The notes: generated from the sequence alone by a model not told the origin. Positions 25,187 through 35,822 are shown, counted from the stretch's first letter. The stretch is DNA of 45,346 nt from Lentibacillus kapialis (GCF_014646635.1 NZ_BMNQ01000024.1:1-45346); one strand, 5' to 3'. A program made the numbers and translations.

Positions 25187-26139
25187 AACAAGTGCTTGAT
25201 TTTGAAAAGCCAATTGCAGATCTTAAAGACAAAATCGCTGAATTAAAGACGTTCACAACTGATAGTGACATTGATTTAACCGATGAGATCACAACACTTG
25301 AAAACCGGCTGGAGATCCTGGAAAACGATATATATGGCAATTTGCAGCCTTGGCAGCGAGTTCAGATGGCAAGGCACCAGGAGCGCCCGACAACATTAGA
25401 ATACGCTGAACGGTTATTCTCGGATTTCATTGAATTTCATGGTGACCGATTATACGGTGATGACGAGGCCATTGTATCCGGTATTGCGCTCTATCGTGAT
25501 AAGCCTGTAACTGTTGTTGGTCATCAGCGCGGTAAAGATACGAAAGAAAATATCCGCCGCAATTTTGGTATGCCACATCCCGAAGGTTATCGGAAAGCGT
25601 TACGGCATATGCGGCAGGCGGAAAAGTTTAATCGGCCTATTGTAAGCTTTATCGATACTAAAGGTGCCTATCCAGGCAAAGCTGCTGAAGAACGCGGGCA
25701 AAGCGAGGCAATCGCCAAAAACCTGATGGAGATGGCCGGGCTTACCGTACCAATCATTTGTATTGTGATCGGAGAAGGCGGAAGCGGCGGCGCGTTGGGG
25801 TTAGGTGTCGGTGACAGAATTCATATGCTCGAAAATTCCACCTACTCAGTAATTTCGCCTGAAGGTGCCGCAGCTCTATTATGGAAGGACTCTGGTCTGG
25901 CAAAGCAAGCAGCGGAAAATATGAAAATTACATCATATGATTTGAAAGAGCTCAATATTATAGATGACATTATTCCAGAGCCAAGAGGTGGTGCACATCG
26001 TGATATTGAACTGCAAGCTGAACATATTGACACCGTTTTGGCTAAATCACTGGGAGAACTGAGTGACATACCTTCAGATGAGTTGTTGGAAAAGAGATGG
26101 GAAAAATATCAAAAAATGGGTGATTATAAACCATTATAA
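25183..26139 (+). CDS. accA: Acetyl-CoA carboxylase carboxyltransferase subunit alpha
   Basis: This 318-residue partner of AccD shows the family N-terminal helical region, then [35 protein letters not shown] (about 68-102), [35 protein letters not shown] (about 112-146), and the core [25 protein letters not shown] and [15 protein letters not shown]. Its ATG overlaps the accD stop by four bases. A hairpin follows the stop, then an R2 copy that separates it from pfkA. Confidence 0.97.
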   Translation: MKQVLDFEKPIADLKDKIAELKTFTTDSDIDLTDEITTLENRLEILENDIYGNLQPWQRVQMARHQERPTTLEYAERLFSDFIEFHGDRLYGDDEAIVSGIALYRDKPVTVVGHQRGKDTKENIRRNFGMPHPEGYRKALRHMRQAEKFNRPIVSFIDTKGAYPGKAAEERGQSEAIAKNLMEMAGLTVPIICIVIGEGGSGGALGLGVGDRIHMLENSTYSVISPEGAAALLWKDSGLAKQAAENMKITSYDLKELNIIDDIIPEPRGGAHRDIELQAEHIDTVLAKSLGELSDIPSDELLEKRWEKYQKMGDYKPL

Positions 26140-26168
26140 AGAGGTTGACAGGGGTCAGCCTCTTTCGC
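26138..26168 (+). terminator. Hairpin after accA
   Basis: AAAGAGGTTGAC (26138-26149) pairs with GTCAGCCTCTTT (26154-26165), with one wobble and a four-base loop. The T tract afterwards is weak, so termination may be partial; R2 copy 6 provides a second hairpin 70 bases on. Confidence 0.6.
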
Positions 26169-26229
26169 TCTTTATAGCGCGTTAAAACATGGATATGGAA
26201 CAGAGCACGCATTATTGACTTTACTTATA

Positions 26230-26317
26230 ACGTCAGACAGTATAAATTATGGACGACCTTATAAGAAAAGCTTTGGCATTCGCTATAAGGCGAGGCGAAT
26301 ACCGAGTTTTTCTAATG
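26230..26317 (+). repeat. R2 repeat copy 6
   Basis: Complete R2 copy from ACGTCAGACAGTATAAATTA to TTTTTCTAATG. The hairpin has compensating differences (TTTGGCATTCGC with GCGAATACCGAG). It lies between accA and pfkA and probably insulates the two operons. Confidence 0.88.
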
Positions 26318-26349
26318 ATACTTTTTTTGATCACGATTTAGCTGATTAA

Positions 26350-26378
26350 TTGATATTTTTGCTTTTTACAATTATCTT
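26350..26378 (+). promoter_or_regulatory. Candidate pfkA-pyk promoter
   Basis: TTGATA (26350-26355) and TATCTT (26373-26378) are spaced by 17 bases, about 35 bases upstream of the pfkA start and beyond the R2 hairpin. Confidence 0.45.
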
Positions 26379-26403
26379 GGGAGTAGAAATGATGGAGACA
26401 TGA

Positions 26404-27372
<969 letters not shown>

Positions 27373-27386
27373 AGGAGGCGCTGGAA

Positions 27387-29147
27387 ATGCGGAAAACAAA
27401 AATTGTATGTACGATCGGCCCTGCATCAGAATCGGTGGAAACACTCACACAGCTGATTGAGAGGGGCATGGATGTTGCCCGACTGAACTTTTCCCATGGT
27501 GATTTCGATGAGCATGAGCAGCGTATTCAAAACATACGGGAAGCAGCCGAAATAACTGGAAAAACAATTGCGATTCTTTTAGATACAAAAGGTCCAGAAA
27601 TCCGGACGGGCACCTTTAAGCATGGTGAAGCTGAAATTATTAAAGACAGTATTGTTCAAGTCACTATGGATGAGGTGGAAGGAAGTGCTGAACGCTTTTC
27701 CCTCTCATACCCCGGTCTGATCAATGATGTCCATGCTGGTTCTAAGATTTTGCTTGATGACGGATTAATTGAACTGGAAGTACTGGAAATTGATCATGAA
27801 CATCAGGAGTTGAAAACAAAGGCACTGAATTCGGGTATTATTGAAAACAAGAAAGGTGTCAATGTTCCAAATGTAAGTGTGAAACTGCCCGGAATCACAG
27901 AAAAAGATGCGGCAGATATCACGTTTGGTATAGAACATGATATTGATTATATTGCGGCTTCGTTTGTCCGTCGTCCATCTGATATTCTTGAAATACAAGA
28001 GCTGTTAGAAGAACATGATGCTACACACATCAAAATCATACCGAAAATCGAAAATCAGGAAGGGATTGACAATATTGATTCCATTCTGGAAGTGAGTAAT
28101 GGTTTGATGGTTGCACGTGGCGATCTCGGTGTTGAAACCCCGGCTGAAGATGTTCCGCTTGTACAGAAAAAACTGATTACAAAATGCAACACTGTTGGAA
28201 AGCCGGTCATCACCGCAACCCAAATGTTAGACTCGATGCAGCGCAATCCGAGACCAACCCGCGCAGAAGCATCGGATGTTGCCAATGCGATTTTTGATGG
28301 GACCGACGCCATTATGCTTTCAGGCGAAACGGCTGCAGGCGATTATCCGGTCGAATCGGTGCAAACAATGAGTAACATCGCCTTAAAGACAGAGAGCGGT
28401 CTGAATCATAAGCTAATTTTGGACGACCGCTCAAAATCCGTTGATATGACAATGACTGATGCTATCAGCCAATCGGTTACGCACACGGCGATGAATTTGA
28501 CGGTCAGCGCTATTATTACCCCAACTGAAAGCGGACATACCGCCAGAATGATTTCCAAATACCGTCCTGAAGCTCCGATTATTGCCGTAACATTTAATGA
28601 GCATGTTAATCGTCAGCTGTCACTTATATGGGGGGTACATGCTGTTATGGGGAGCAAAGCTGATTCCACGGATGAAATGCTCGATATTGCAGTGGATATG
28701 GGATTAAGCACGAAACTGTTTGAACGCGGAAGCAGAGTTATTATAACAGCCGGCGTTCCCATCGGTGAAAGCGGAACAACTAATCTTATGAAAGTGCATG
28801 TGATAGGAGATGTAATGGCTAAAGGACAAGGCATAGGCCGTGGTAGTGCTTACGGCAGGGCCGTCGTTGCCAAAACTGCTTCTGAAGCAATAGAGTACGT
28901 TGGTGAAAATGATATCCTTGTTACGTACGGTACAGACCGGGATATGATGGAAGCAGTTAAGAAAGCAAAAGCCATTGTAACACAAGAGGGCGGCCTCACT
29001 TCACATGCGGCGGTTGTCGGACTGAGTCTTGGCATTCCGGTTATTGTCGGAGTCAAAGATGTGTTTGATAAGATCGAGGATGGGACCGACATTACTATAG
29101 ATGGTGCAAAAGGTGATATTTACAGAGGACATGCAAGAGTTCTGTAG
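27387..29147 (+). CDS. pyk: Pyruvate kinase with C-terminal PEP-utiliser domain
   Basis: It converts PEP and ADP to pyruvate and ATP. The 586-residue length is that of the Bacillus/Geobacillus type: a TIM-barrel and B domain core (1-350, with [48 protein letters not shown] and TATQMLDSM), an allosteric C domain (350-470), and an extra swivelling domain like that of PEP synthase, with [11 protein letters not shown] at about 536-546. The extra domain's His is preserved. GAGGAGGC precedes the ATG. Its stop overlaps the start of a decayed R2 copy. Confidence 0.98.
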   Translation: MRKTKIVCTIGPASESVETLTQLIERGMDVARLNFSHGDFDEHEQRIQNIREAAEITGKTIAILLDTKGPEIRTGTFKHGEAEIIKDSIVQVTMDEVEGSAERFSLSYPGLINDVHAGSKILLDDGLIELEVLEIDHEHQELKTKALNSGIIENKKGVNVPNVSVKLPGITEKDAADITFGIEHDIDYIAASFVRRPSDILEIQELLEEHDATHIKIIPKIENQEGIDNIDSILEVSNGLMVARGDLGVETPAEDVPLVQKKLITKCNTVGKPVITATQMLDSMQRNPRPTRAEASDVANAIFDGTDAIMLSGETAAGDYPVESVQTMSNIALKTESGLNHKLILDDRSKSVDMTMTDAISQSVTHTAMNLTVSAIITPTESGHTARMISKYRPEAPIIAVTFNEHVNRQLSLIWGVHAVMGSKADSTDEMLDIAVDMGLSTKLFERGSRVIITAGVPIGESGTTNLMKVHVIGDVMAKGQGIGRGSAYGRAVVAKTASEAIEYVGENDILVTYGTDRDMMEAVKKAKAIVTQEGGLTSHAAVVGLSLGIPVIVGVKDVFDKIEDGTDITIDGAKGDIYRGHARVL

Positions 29148-29216
29148 TATAGATGGCTGACCTTATAAGAAATTTTACGGCACTCGCTACAAGATGATAC
29201 GATTGCCGTTTAATTC
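29146..29216 (+). repeat. R2 repeat copy 7, decayed
   Basis: GTATAGATGGCTGACCTTAT, then AAGAAA and a hairpin ACGGCACTCGC/GATTGCCGTTT, align with R2, but the stem is eroded and there is no run of T longer than three. It overlaps the pyk stop codon. The left end is missing. Confidence 0.65.
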
Positions 29217-29252
29217 CAAGCATAGATTCAGATGTAAAGAGGGGGCAAACAA

Positions 29253-29642
29253 ATGCGATGGTTGCTGCTTTTATTCATAATCGTACCTGCTGTTGAAATT
29301 GGAATGTTTGTGTGGGTCGGTAGTATCATTGGCCCTTGGTGGGTAGTGGGATTAATAATTTTAACCGGGATCGTTGGAGTCTCACTTGCCCGGAAAGAGG
29401 GTCTTGATGCATGGAAAAGGGCACAAAATGCGATAGATCAAGGTCAGCCGCCAGGTGATGCAATCATCGATGGCATATGTATTTTTGTTGGCGGTGTCTT
29501 TCTGTTTGCCCCCGGTTTCATAACAGATATAGTCGGTTTTCTTCTAGTGCTTCCCTTTACTCGAAATCCTTTTACAGGTATGCTGGAAAGGTTTTTGCGC
29601 AACTTAGCTTCTAAGAGTACTTTTATTTATAGGAGATGGTAA
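29253..29642 (+). CDS. fxsA: FxsA-family membrane protein
   Basis: This 129-residue protein has the FxsA features: an N-terminal helix (WLLLLFIIVPAVEIGMFVWVG, 3-23), a second segment (WWVVGLIILTGIVGVSLARKEG, about 29-50), the loop GLDAWKRAQNAIDQGQPPGDAIIDG, and a third segment with FLFAPGFITDIVGFLLVLP (about 84-102). In E. coli FxsA overproduction relieves F-plasmid exclusion of phage T7; its normal role is unknown. GAGGGGG precedes the ATG. It ends one base before the convergent ytvI, with no room for a terminator. Confidence 0.93.
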   Translation: MRWLLLLFIIVPAVEIGMFVWVGSIIGPWWVVGLIILTGIVGVSLARKEGLDAWKRAQNAIDQGQPPGDAIIDGICIFVGGVFLFAPGFITDIVGFLLVLPFTRNPFTGMLERFLRNLASKSTFIYRRW

Positions 29643-29643
29643 G

Positions 29644-30753
29644 TCACGATCCTTTAATAAACCGGCTGGCCTGATGAAAGATTCCCGCCTGATACAAAGC
29701 TTTACCAGCAATCATCAGAAATGGTCCGAGAAGCAGTCCGAAGGCTCCCCATATCCGGAGCCCGATAAAAAGAGCAATCAGAGTTAGGATGGGCGGTACC
29801 CCCAACTTGTCCGATACTATTTTTGGTTCAAGCAGCTGACGCTGAATAATAACGATCATATATATAATCGATAAACCGATAGTCATCGAGTAATTGCCTG
29901 TTAAAAACAAATAGGTAATCCACGGCACAAATATGATTCCCGTTCCTAAAAACGGAAAAATGTCCACCAGCGCTGCAATGAGTGCAATCGTCAATGCATA
30001 ATCAATTTGAAACAACAGCAACCCTGCAAATATTGTCAGTGATGTCATGGACATGAGCAGGAGCTGTGCCTTGATAAAACCGGAAACTGCCTTCTTCAAG
30101 TAATTCCAGACGCTGCTGCTCGAGTGCAGTACGTTTTTTGGGATTGCTTTTTTGAATAGAAAAACAAGCTGATGCCAATCTTTTGTTAAGAAAAAAGCTG
30201 CCAAAACCGTAAACAGGAAAACCGTAAAAGAACCTGGCAATAAAGTTAACGCAGCAGGTATTTGCAATAAAAAATTTTGTACGGTATCGGCACTGAATGA
30301 CGTAAACCGGTCAATGATATGGTCAATGCTATCATTAATAGCAGACTGCTGGTCGGGATTCAACGTACGAACAAAGGAAGAAAGCTTGTGGTATAATGGC
30401 ATCAGTTGCTCATCAATGAATGTTTCCACAATCTTTGCAAATACGTGGAAATAATCCGGTATATTTTTTGCTATATAAGTTGTACCGTTAAATAACTCTG
30501 AAATGAGAAGGATAATAATACCCAATAATACTGTTGCTGTAAATGCCATTACAGCAAATGCAGCAAGGCCGCGGGGTAATTTAATTGTTTGTTCTAAAAA
30601 TCCAACGGCAGGATTCAGACATAAGGCAAGAATGAAAGCCAATAAAAAAGGATAAATATAAGAAAATGTGTATTGCAGAACTGAAAATATGATGACAACG
30701 GATACCATGATAATGCAGAACCGAAAAATTTGGTGCATTCTCCGTTTATACAA
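29644..30753 (-). CDS. ytvI: AI-2E-family permease YtvI (sporulation-associated)
   Basis: This 369-residue protein has about seven to eight membrane segments and the AI-2E/UPF0118 family pattern: two N-terminal helices (about 10-55), a long soluble region with the amphipathic NIPDYFHVFAKIVETFIDEQ, then helices with LLLMSMTSLTIFAG, ALVDIFPFLGTGIIFVPWITYLF (about 264-286) and IIQRQLLEPKIVSDKLGVPPILTLIALFIGLRIWGAFGLLLGP (about 305-346). The last is highly conserved. In B. subtilis YtvI is linked to sporulation. The TTG at 30753 follows GGAGGGTTTTGG. It is convergent with fxsA. Confidence 0.92.
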   Translation of the reverse strand: MYKRRMHQIFRFCIIMVSVVIIFSVLQYTFSYIYPFLLAFILALCLNPAVGFLEQTIKLPRGLAAFAVMAFTATVLLGIIILLISELFNGTTYIAKNIPDYFHVFAKIVETFIDEQLMPLYHKLSSFVRTLNPDQQSAINDSIDHIIDRFTSFSADTVQNFLLQIPAALTLLPGSFTVFLFTVLAAFFLTKDWHQLVFLFKKAIPKNVLHSSSSVWNYLKKAVSGFIKAQLLLMSMTSLTIFAGLLLFQIDYALTIALIAALVDIFPFLGTGIIFVPWITYLFLTGNYSMTIGLSIIYMIVIIQRQLLEPKIVSDKLGVPPILTLIALFIGLRIWGAFGLLLGPFLMIAGKALYQAGIFHQASRFIKGS

Positions 30754-30798
30754 CCAAAACCCTCCAAAGCGGCAGAATAAGGCCTGTACTATTTTATA

Positions 30799-31208
30799 AC
30801 GTCACAAGACATGAATTATGGATAATTTCGGGTCAACACCAAAATCTATGGTTGAATTGTGAATATAGTAGTAAAACGAGCTAGCGGAGGAAAAGCATGG
30901 AGACTCCTGTGGGAATGCGCCGTGTGAAGACCCCGCAGAAAAAGCTTTTCTTTTTTTTTTGAGGAGGCTGAGGACAAGCCCACGGAAAGCGACGAGCCAA
31001 CGCTCCACCGAATGTGCTACGCGTTGCGAGGCGTGTGTCTTCACTGTGAATGCTTGCAAGACGACGAGCACCCAAGTGTTTTTCCGAAGCGACTGATTAC
31101 GTCAACATGACACTGAATTGTCAACCATAGATTTTGGTGAACAGCCATAATTTTAAGAAAAAATTTGGCACTCGCTATAGAACGAGGCGAATGCCGGGTT
31201 TTTCTAAC
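30799..31208 (+). repeat. R2 repeat copy 8, split by R1
   Basis: The left part, ACGTCACAAGACATGAATTA, lies at 30799-30829. The right part, from ATAATTTT through the hairpin TGGCACTCGC/GCGAATGCCGGG to TTTTTCTAAC, lies at 31147-31208. Joined, they rebuild one continuous R2 copy. R1 copy 2 fills the gap. Confidence 0.82.
30830..31146 (+). mobile_element. R1 repeat copy 2, complete MITE-like element
   Basis: This is a 317-bp element with terminal inverted repeats. The perfect inner 19 bp, CACCAAAATCTATGGTTGA, occurs at 30837-30855 and in reverse at 31121-31139. The outer ends are GGGTCAACACC and, on the other strand, GGCTGTTCACC. The flanks are ATAATTTC (30822-30829) and ATAATTTT (31147-31154), a near-perfect 8-bp duplication. 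No transposase is encoded. The TIR and 8-bp duplication recall ISL3-type elements, which is an inference. The interior carries GACTCCTGTGGGA, GACCCCGCAG and GAGGAGGCTGAGGAC. Confidence 0.85.
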
Positions 31209-31371
31209 ATATGACTACAAACGCTAAAATAGACGTATTAATCGGGAATCGGCTGTCAATAAAATTTATATTGGCCAAATAAAGAAGAAAATGCTTCGTT
31301 GAATGAGGTTTCAGTTTATAAACATGCTTATTTATGCAAAAAAATTATGACCGGATTTTAATCGGTTTCAA

Positions 31372-31400
31372 TTCACATAATACACATAATACTTTATAAT
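31372..31400 (+). promoter_or_regulatory. Candidate citZ promoter
   Basis: TTCACA (31372-31377) and TATAAT (31395-31400) are spaced by 17 bases, giving a leader of about 90 bases. The core overlaps ATAA and TTAT half-sites like those of CcpC, but not at the N7 spacing I recall for its full site. The rest of 31209-31499 shows no gene. Confidence 0.6.
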
Positions 31401-31499
31401 TGTCCGTGGGGATGGCAATGTTACGATAAAATATTGTCGAATTCAGTAATACATTACTTATCCTAATGAATATTTTATAGAAAAAGGAGAGGGTTTGTT

Positions 31500-32609
31500 A
31501 TGGCAAAAGGGCTTGAAGGGATTGTCGCAACCGAATCATCCATCAGTTCAATCATTAATGATCAGCTTACTTATGTTGGCTATACCATCGACGACTTGGC
31601 TGAGAATTCCAGTTTTGAAGAAGTTGTCTTTCTTTTATGGAATTTGAGATTGCCGGCAAAAGCGGAATTGAATGAATTCAAAGCCGAACTTGCGGCTGAA
31701 ATGGAACTTCCGGAAGCTATTATTGAACATCTGCGTTCATATGATCTGTCAACTGTTCGTCCGATGGCCGCATTACGTTCTGCTGTTTCTATTTTAGGGC
31801 TTCATGATGAAGAAGCCGATGTGATGGATGAGGCTGCGAATAAACGAAAAGCAGTGCGTCTTCAGGCTAAAATAGCTACGATTGTGACGGCTTTTGCACG
31901 AATCCGGAAAGGTCAGGACCCAATCAAACCAAAAAAAGACCTGGGTTTTGCGGCTAACTTTCTGTACATGCTTAACGCTGAAGAACCTAAGGATGTCGAA
32001 GAAGAGGCTATCAACAAAGCGCTCATCCTGCATGCCGACCATGAATTGAATGCTTCGACATTCACTGCGCGTGTTTGTGTCGCTACCCTGTCTGACATTT
32101 ATTCTGGAGTAACAGCAGCAATTGGTGCACTGAAAGGCCCATTGCACGGCGGGGCTAACGAGCGTGTAATGGCTATGCTTTCAGAGATTGGTGACGAGGA
32201 AAATGCCATTCCGTACATTAAACAAAAGTTGGAAAATGATGAGAAAATAATGGGAATGGGACACCGCGTCTATAAAAACGGCGATCCGCGTGCCAAATAT
32301 TTGAAAGAGATGTCAAAGGAACTGACCAAAATCACCGGACAGTCAAAATGGTACGATATGTCTGTGAAAATTGAAGCCTTTATTAAAGAAAAAAAAGGTC
32401 TGCCTGCCAATGTGGATTTTTATTCGGCATCTGTATACCACAGTCTAGGAATTGACCATGATTTATTCACACCAATATTTGCGACAAGCCGTATATCCGG
32501 ATGGATTGCACATATTCTTGAACAATATGACAACAATCGCTTGATTCGTCCGCGTGCAGAATATGTCGGTCCAAAAACGCAGGAATATGTCGCTATTGAA
32601 AATCGCTAA
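31500..32609 (+). CDS. citZ: Citrate synthase CitZ
   Basis: It condenses acetyl-CoA with oxaloacetate at the entry of the TCA cycle. The 369-residue protein has the short Gram-positive form with MAKGLEGIVATESSISSI at the start, the catalytic His in GPLHGGANERVM (about 216-227), the second His in MGMGHRVYKNGDPRAKYL (about 255-272) and the catalytic Asp in VDFYSASVYHSLGI (about 305-318). AAAAGGAGAGGG precedes the ATG. It heads the citZ-icd-mdh cluster. Confidence 0.98.
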   Translation: MAKGLEGIVATESSISSIINDQLTYVGYTIDDLAENSSFEEVVFLLWNLRLPAKAELNEFKAELAAEMELPEAIIEHLRSYDLSTVRPMAALRSAVSILGLHDEEADVMDEAANKRKAVRLQAKIATIVTAFARIRKGQDPIKPKKDLGFAANFLYMLNAEEPKDVEEEAINKALILHADHELNASTFTARVCVATLSDIYSGVTAAIGALKGPLHGGANERVMAMLSEIGDEENAIPYIKQKLENDEKIMGMGHRVYKNGDPRAKYLKEMSKELTKITGQSKWYDMSVKIEAFIKEKKGLPANVDFYSASVYHSLGIDHDLFTPIFATSRISGWIAHILEQYDNNRLIRPRAEYVGPKTQEYVAIENR

Positions 32610-32627
32610 AATAAATCTGATGACTAA

Positions 32628-32659
32628 CATTCAGCAGTTTAAATCTTTTCTGCTGAATG
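32628..32659 (+). promoter_or_regulatory. Intercistronic hairpin between citZ and icd
   Basis: CATTCAGCAG (32628-32637) pairs perfectly with CTGCTGAATG (32650-32659) around a 12-base loop. No U tract follows, so it is probably an RNA-processing or stability element, or a weak attenuator. Confidence 0.6.
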
Positions 32660-32716
32660 ACGTTTCACTTTATGATAAACTGATAATGGCTTGAAGAAGA
32701 TTAGGAGGTATTTTTT

Positions 32717-33991
32717 ATGACACAAGGGGAAAAAATTACAGTAGATAATAATGGAAAGATGACTGTTCCAAATCATCCGATTGTCCCTTTTATCGAAGGT
32801 GACGGAACTGGAGCGGATATTTGGGCTGCGGCGCGCCGCGTTATCGAAGCTGCTGTGGAAAAAGCTTATAATGGTGAAAAAGCTATTGATTGGACAGAGG
32901 TGTATGCCGGCCAGAAATCTTATGATAAAACTGGAGAATGGCTTCCGGATGAAACTCTTAAAACGATTGACGAATATAAAATTGCAATAAAAGGTCCACT
33001 CACAACACCGATCGGTGGTGGTATCCGTTCATTGAACGTTGCATTGCGCCAGGAACTGGATCTGTTCACTTGTTTGCGACCTGTTCAATATTTCACAGGT
33101 GTTCCATCACCGGTTAAGAACCCTGAAGATGTAGATATGGCGATTTTCCGTGAGAATACTGAAGATATTTATGCGGGTATTGAATGGCAGAAAGGCTCAG
33201 ATGATGTAAAAAAAGTTATTGACTTCCTGCAAAATGAAATGGGTGTTAACAATATTCGTTTCCCTGAGACTTCCGGTATAGGTGTAAAACCAGTATCTGA
33301 AGAAGGATCAAAACGTCTCGTGCGCGCTGCGATCGATTATGCCTTTAATGAAGGACGGCAGAGTGTCACCTTAGTACATAAAGGTAACATCATGAAATTC
33401 ACGGAAGGTTCCTTTAAAGCATGGGGATACGAAGTTGCCGAACAGGAATATGGTGATAAAGTATTCACCTGGGCTGAGTATGACCGTATCGTCGAAAAGG
33501 AAGGCAAAGATGCAGCAAACAAAGCACAGGATGAAGCGGTTGCTGCCGGTAAGCTTCTGGTTAAAGATGCTATTGCCGACATCTTCCTGCAGCAGATTCT
33601 TACACGTCCGAAAGAATTTGATGTTGTTGCAACGATGAACCTGAACGGTGACTATATATCGGATGCGCTGGCAGCACAAGTTGGCGGAATCGGTATTGCA
33701 CCGGGAGCAAACATTAACTATAATACAGGTCATGCGATTTTTGAAGCGACACACGGCACAGCACCAAAGTATGCAGGCATGGATAAGGTTAACCCGTCTT
33801 CTGTTATTCTTTCCGCTGTTTTGATGCTTAATCACCTGGGGTGGAGAGAAGCTGGTGATCTGATTATGAAAGCAATGGACAAAACAATTGCATCAAAAGT
33901 GGTCACTTATGACTTTGCCCGGATGATGGATGGTGCAACCGAAGTAAAGACATCCCAATTTGGTGATGAATTGATTAAGAACATGGATTAA
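32717..33991 (+). CDS. icd: NADP-dependent isocitrate dehydrogenase
   Basis: It makes 2-oxoglutarate from isocitrate. The 424-residue protein is the E. coli/B. subtilis-type dimeric enzyme: [38 protein letters not shown] (substrate and phospho-Ser region, about 96-120), [30 protein letters not shown] (about 220) and [26 protein letters not shown] (about 345-370). The last has the Lys-Tyr pair of NADP enzymes. AGGAGG precedes the ATG. It is flanked by hairpins on both sides. Confidence 0.98.
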   Translation: MTQGEKITVDNNGKMTVPNHPIVPFIEGDGTGADIWAAARRVIEAAVEKAYNGEKAIDWTEVYAGQKSYDKTGEWLPDETLKTIDEYKIAIKGPLTTPIGGGIRSLNVALRQELDLFTCLRPVQYFTGVPSPVKNPEDVDMAIFRENTEDIYAGIEWQKGSDDVKKVIDFLQNEMGVNNIRFPETSGIGVKPVSEEGSKRLVRAAIDYAFNEGRQSVTLVHKGNIMKFTEGSFKAWGYEVAEQEYGDKVFTWAEYDRIVEKEGKDAANKAQDEAVAAGKLLVKDAIADIFLQQILTRPKEFDVVATMNLNGDYISDALAAQVGGIGIAPGANINYNTGHAIFEATHGTAPKYAGMDKVNPSSVILSAVLMLNHLGWREAGDLIMKAMDKTIASKVVTYDFARMMDGATEVKTSQFGDELIKNMD

Positions 33992-34032
33992 AGTGAAAGT
34001 GATTCAAATTTTAAGCGATTTGAAAGGTATGT

Positions 34033-34073
34033 TACAGCTGACATTGCTTGATTTATTGTCAGCTGTATTTATA
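34033..34073 (+). terminator. Hairpin between icd and mdh
   Basis: TACAGCTGACA (34033-34043) pairs perfectly with TGTCAGCTGTA (34057-34067), followed by TTTAT. The stem is strong but the T run short, so it may be a partial terminator that lowers mdh expression relative to icd, or ends icd when mdh has its own promoter. Confidence 0.65.
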
Positions 34074-34108
34074 AAATAAATTTTCTTAAGATTGGAAGAG
34101 GGATTAGC

Positions 34109-35047
34109 ATGTCTATCAAACGCAAAAAAATCTCTGTCATTGGCTCGGGTTTCACCGGTTCAACGACAGCCTTAATGCTGGCGCAAAAAGAGCTGGGGGA
34201 TGTCGTACTGGTTGATATTCCTGATAATGAAGATCCGGCTAAAGGAAGAGCATTGGATATGAAAGAAGCGGGTCCTGTTCAGGGATTTGATGCCAATATT
34301 ATCGGTACAGCTGATTACAAGGATACAAAAGAATCAGATCTCGTCATAATCACAGCCGGTGTTGCCCGCAAACCTGGTATGAGCCGTGATGATCTTATGA
34401 ATACCAATGCTGAAATCATGAAGGCTGTCACAAAGGACATTGTAAAGTATTCCCCGGATTCGACAATTATTGTATTGACTAATCCGGTAGATGCTATGGC
34501 TTATACAGTCTTTAAAGAATCCGGATTCCCTAAAGAGCGCGTTATCGGACAGTCAGGTGTGCTGGATACTGCAAGATTCCGTACTTTTGTTGCCGATGAA
34601 CTGAATTTGTCCGTGAAGGATATTACCGGGTTTGTTCTCGGTGGGCATGGCGATGATATGGTACCATTAATCCGCTATTCCTATGCCGGCGGAATTCCGC
34701 TTGAAAAACTGATCTCCAAAGACCGTCTTGATGACATCGTTGAGCGCACTCGTAAAGGCGGCGGTGAGATAGTTGGTCTGCTAGGCAATGGTAGCGCCTA
34801 CTATGCGCCTGCTGCTTCCCTGACCGTTATGACGGAAGCAATATTGAAAGACCAACGCCGTGTTCTTCCATCGATTGCATATTTGGAAGGTGAGTATGGC
34901 TATAAGGATATCTATCTGGGGGTACCGACCATCATCGGGGGAAATGGCTTGGAAGAAATTATTGAGCTTGACCTGACCAGGGAAGAAAAAACCGAATTGG
35001 ACAAATCAGCAGACTCCGTGAAAAATACACTTGATGTATTGACATAA
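34109..35047 (+). CDS. mdh: Malate dehydrogenase
   Basis: It interconverts malate and oxaloacetate with NAD+. The 312-residue, LDH-like protein has the Rossmann motif [18 protein letters not shown] (about 8-25), the substrate loop [17 protein letters not shown] with the Arg residues that select malate (about 83-99), [19 protein letters not shown] and the catalytic His in [13 protein letters not shown] (about 174-186). The ATG follows AAGAGGG. It lies after icd as in B. subtilis. Confidence 0.98.
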   Translation: MSIKRKKISVIGSGFTGSTTALMLAQKELGDVVLVDIPDNEDPAKGRALDMKEAGPVQGFDANIIGTADYKDTKESDLVIITAGVARKPGMSRDDLMNTNAEIMKAVTKDIVKYSPDSTIIVLTNPVDAMAYTVFKESGFPKERVIGQSGVLDTARFRTFVADELNLSVKDITGFVLGGHGDDMVPLIRYSYAGGIPLEKLISKDRLDDIVERTRKGGGEIVGLLGNGSAYYAPAASLTVMTEAILKDQRRVLPSIAYLEGEYGYKDIYLGVPTIIGGNGLEEIIELDLTREEKTELDKSADSVKNTLDVLT

Positions 35048-35055
35048 TTTTGTGC

Positions 35056-35101
35056 AAGAAGAGGTTTCTCTTTTGTGGATAAAAAGAAACTTCTTCTTTT
35101 T
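35056..35101 (+). terminator. Terminator after mdh
   Basis: AAGAAGAGGTTTCTCTTTT pairs with AAAAGAAACTTCTTCTT, with minor mismatches, and ends in TTTTT. It closes the citZ-icd-mdh cluster. Confidence 0.85.
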
Positions 35102-35152
35102 AAAACGTTAAAAAGTATTTTCCCAAATATAATAGCGACTATACACGGTTTT

Positions 35153-35161
35153 TGATATAAT
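35153..35161 (+). promoter_or_regulatory. Extended -10 of the MaoC-like gene
   Basis: TGATATAAT (35153-35161) is a full extended -10. No clear -35 is visible. It lies about 32 bases before the start codon and just past the mdh terminator. Confidence 0.5.
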
Positions 35162-35192
35162 GGGGAGCGCTTACAATTACGGAGGTGATGAA

Positions 35193-35669
35193 ATGATCGG
35201 CAAAAAAAGAAAGCTTGGTGAAAGGATTGAAGCTTTGCAAGTCGGACAATCATACACGACATCTCATATTATCGAGGATAAGGATTTATTATTATATCTG
35301 GGTTTAACCGACGATGCCAATCCACTTTATCTGCAGCATGACTATGCCTCCCAAACACCATATAAACGACCTATCGTTCCGTCTGTTATGCTATTTGGAA
35401 TGGTAACATCCACTGTTTCCATGCACCTTCCCGGCCCAGGCAGTCATATTACTCGGCACGAAATAACGTTTCCTAAACCGCTGTTTCATTATTCGGAAAT
35501 AAAAATAACACTTGAAGTCATAGCGATAGACATTGAGAATCATGAAGCAACGCTTTCCGCTGTCGGTTTTGATGCCGAAGGTGACATAATATTACAGGGA
35601 AAACTAAATGTCTCTCCAGCTTATGAACCTGAGTCATGGACGGGGAGTTCCCTGGAGAATTTCTTTTAA
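35193..35669 (+). CDS. MaoC/HotDog-fold dehydratase-like protein
   Basis: This 158-residue protein has the MaoC-like HotDog pattern: an N-terminal domain region with GERIEALQVGQSYTTSHIIEDKDLLLYLGLTDDANPLYLQHDYA, then PIVPSVMLFGMVTSTVSMHLPGPGSHITRHEITFPKPLF. In active (R)-specific hydratases this site reads D-x-N-P-x-H. Here it reads DANPLY, with Tyr in place of the catalytic His and a His three residues later. It may be a non-hydrolytic or acyl-CoA-binding member. GGAGGTGATG precedes the ATG at 35193. It is a monocistronic insert between mdh and phoP. Confidence 0.85.
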   Translation: MIGKKRKLGERIEALQVGQSYTTSHIIEDKDLLLYLGLTDDANPLYLQHDYASQTPYKRPIVPSVMLFGMVTSTVSMHLPGPGSHITRHEITFPKPLFHYSEIKITLEVIAIDIENHEATLSAVGFDAEGDIILQGKLNVSPAYEPESWTGSSLENFF

Positions 35670-35822
35670 CAATGGTTTTTCGAATCCACTGAACTTTCTG
35701 GATACCACCCCGATCTAAAAAGAAATCAAATCACAACAAAGCTTCCTGGGATCAATGTGAAATACCGGTGGGGTAATCAGTGTCTTTGTTAATTTTTCTT
35801 TACACTTTTATCTGTTCACTTT

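Noticed and set aside
30802-31075. Open frames inside R1 copy 2 on the minus strand
   Set aside because: They arise from the GC-rich repeat core and match no family; the same DNA occurs as a repeat at the window ends.
31377-31397. CcpC operator at citZ
   Set aside because: ATAA and TTAT half-sites are present, but not with the N7 spacing expected; the region is AT-rich, so chance is likely.
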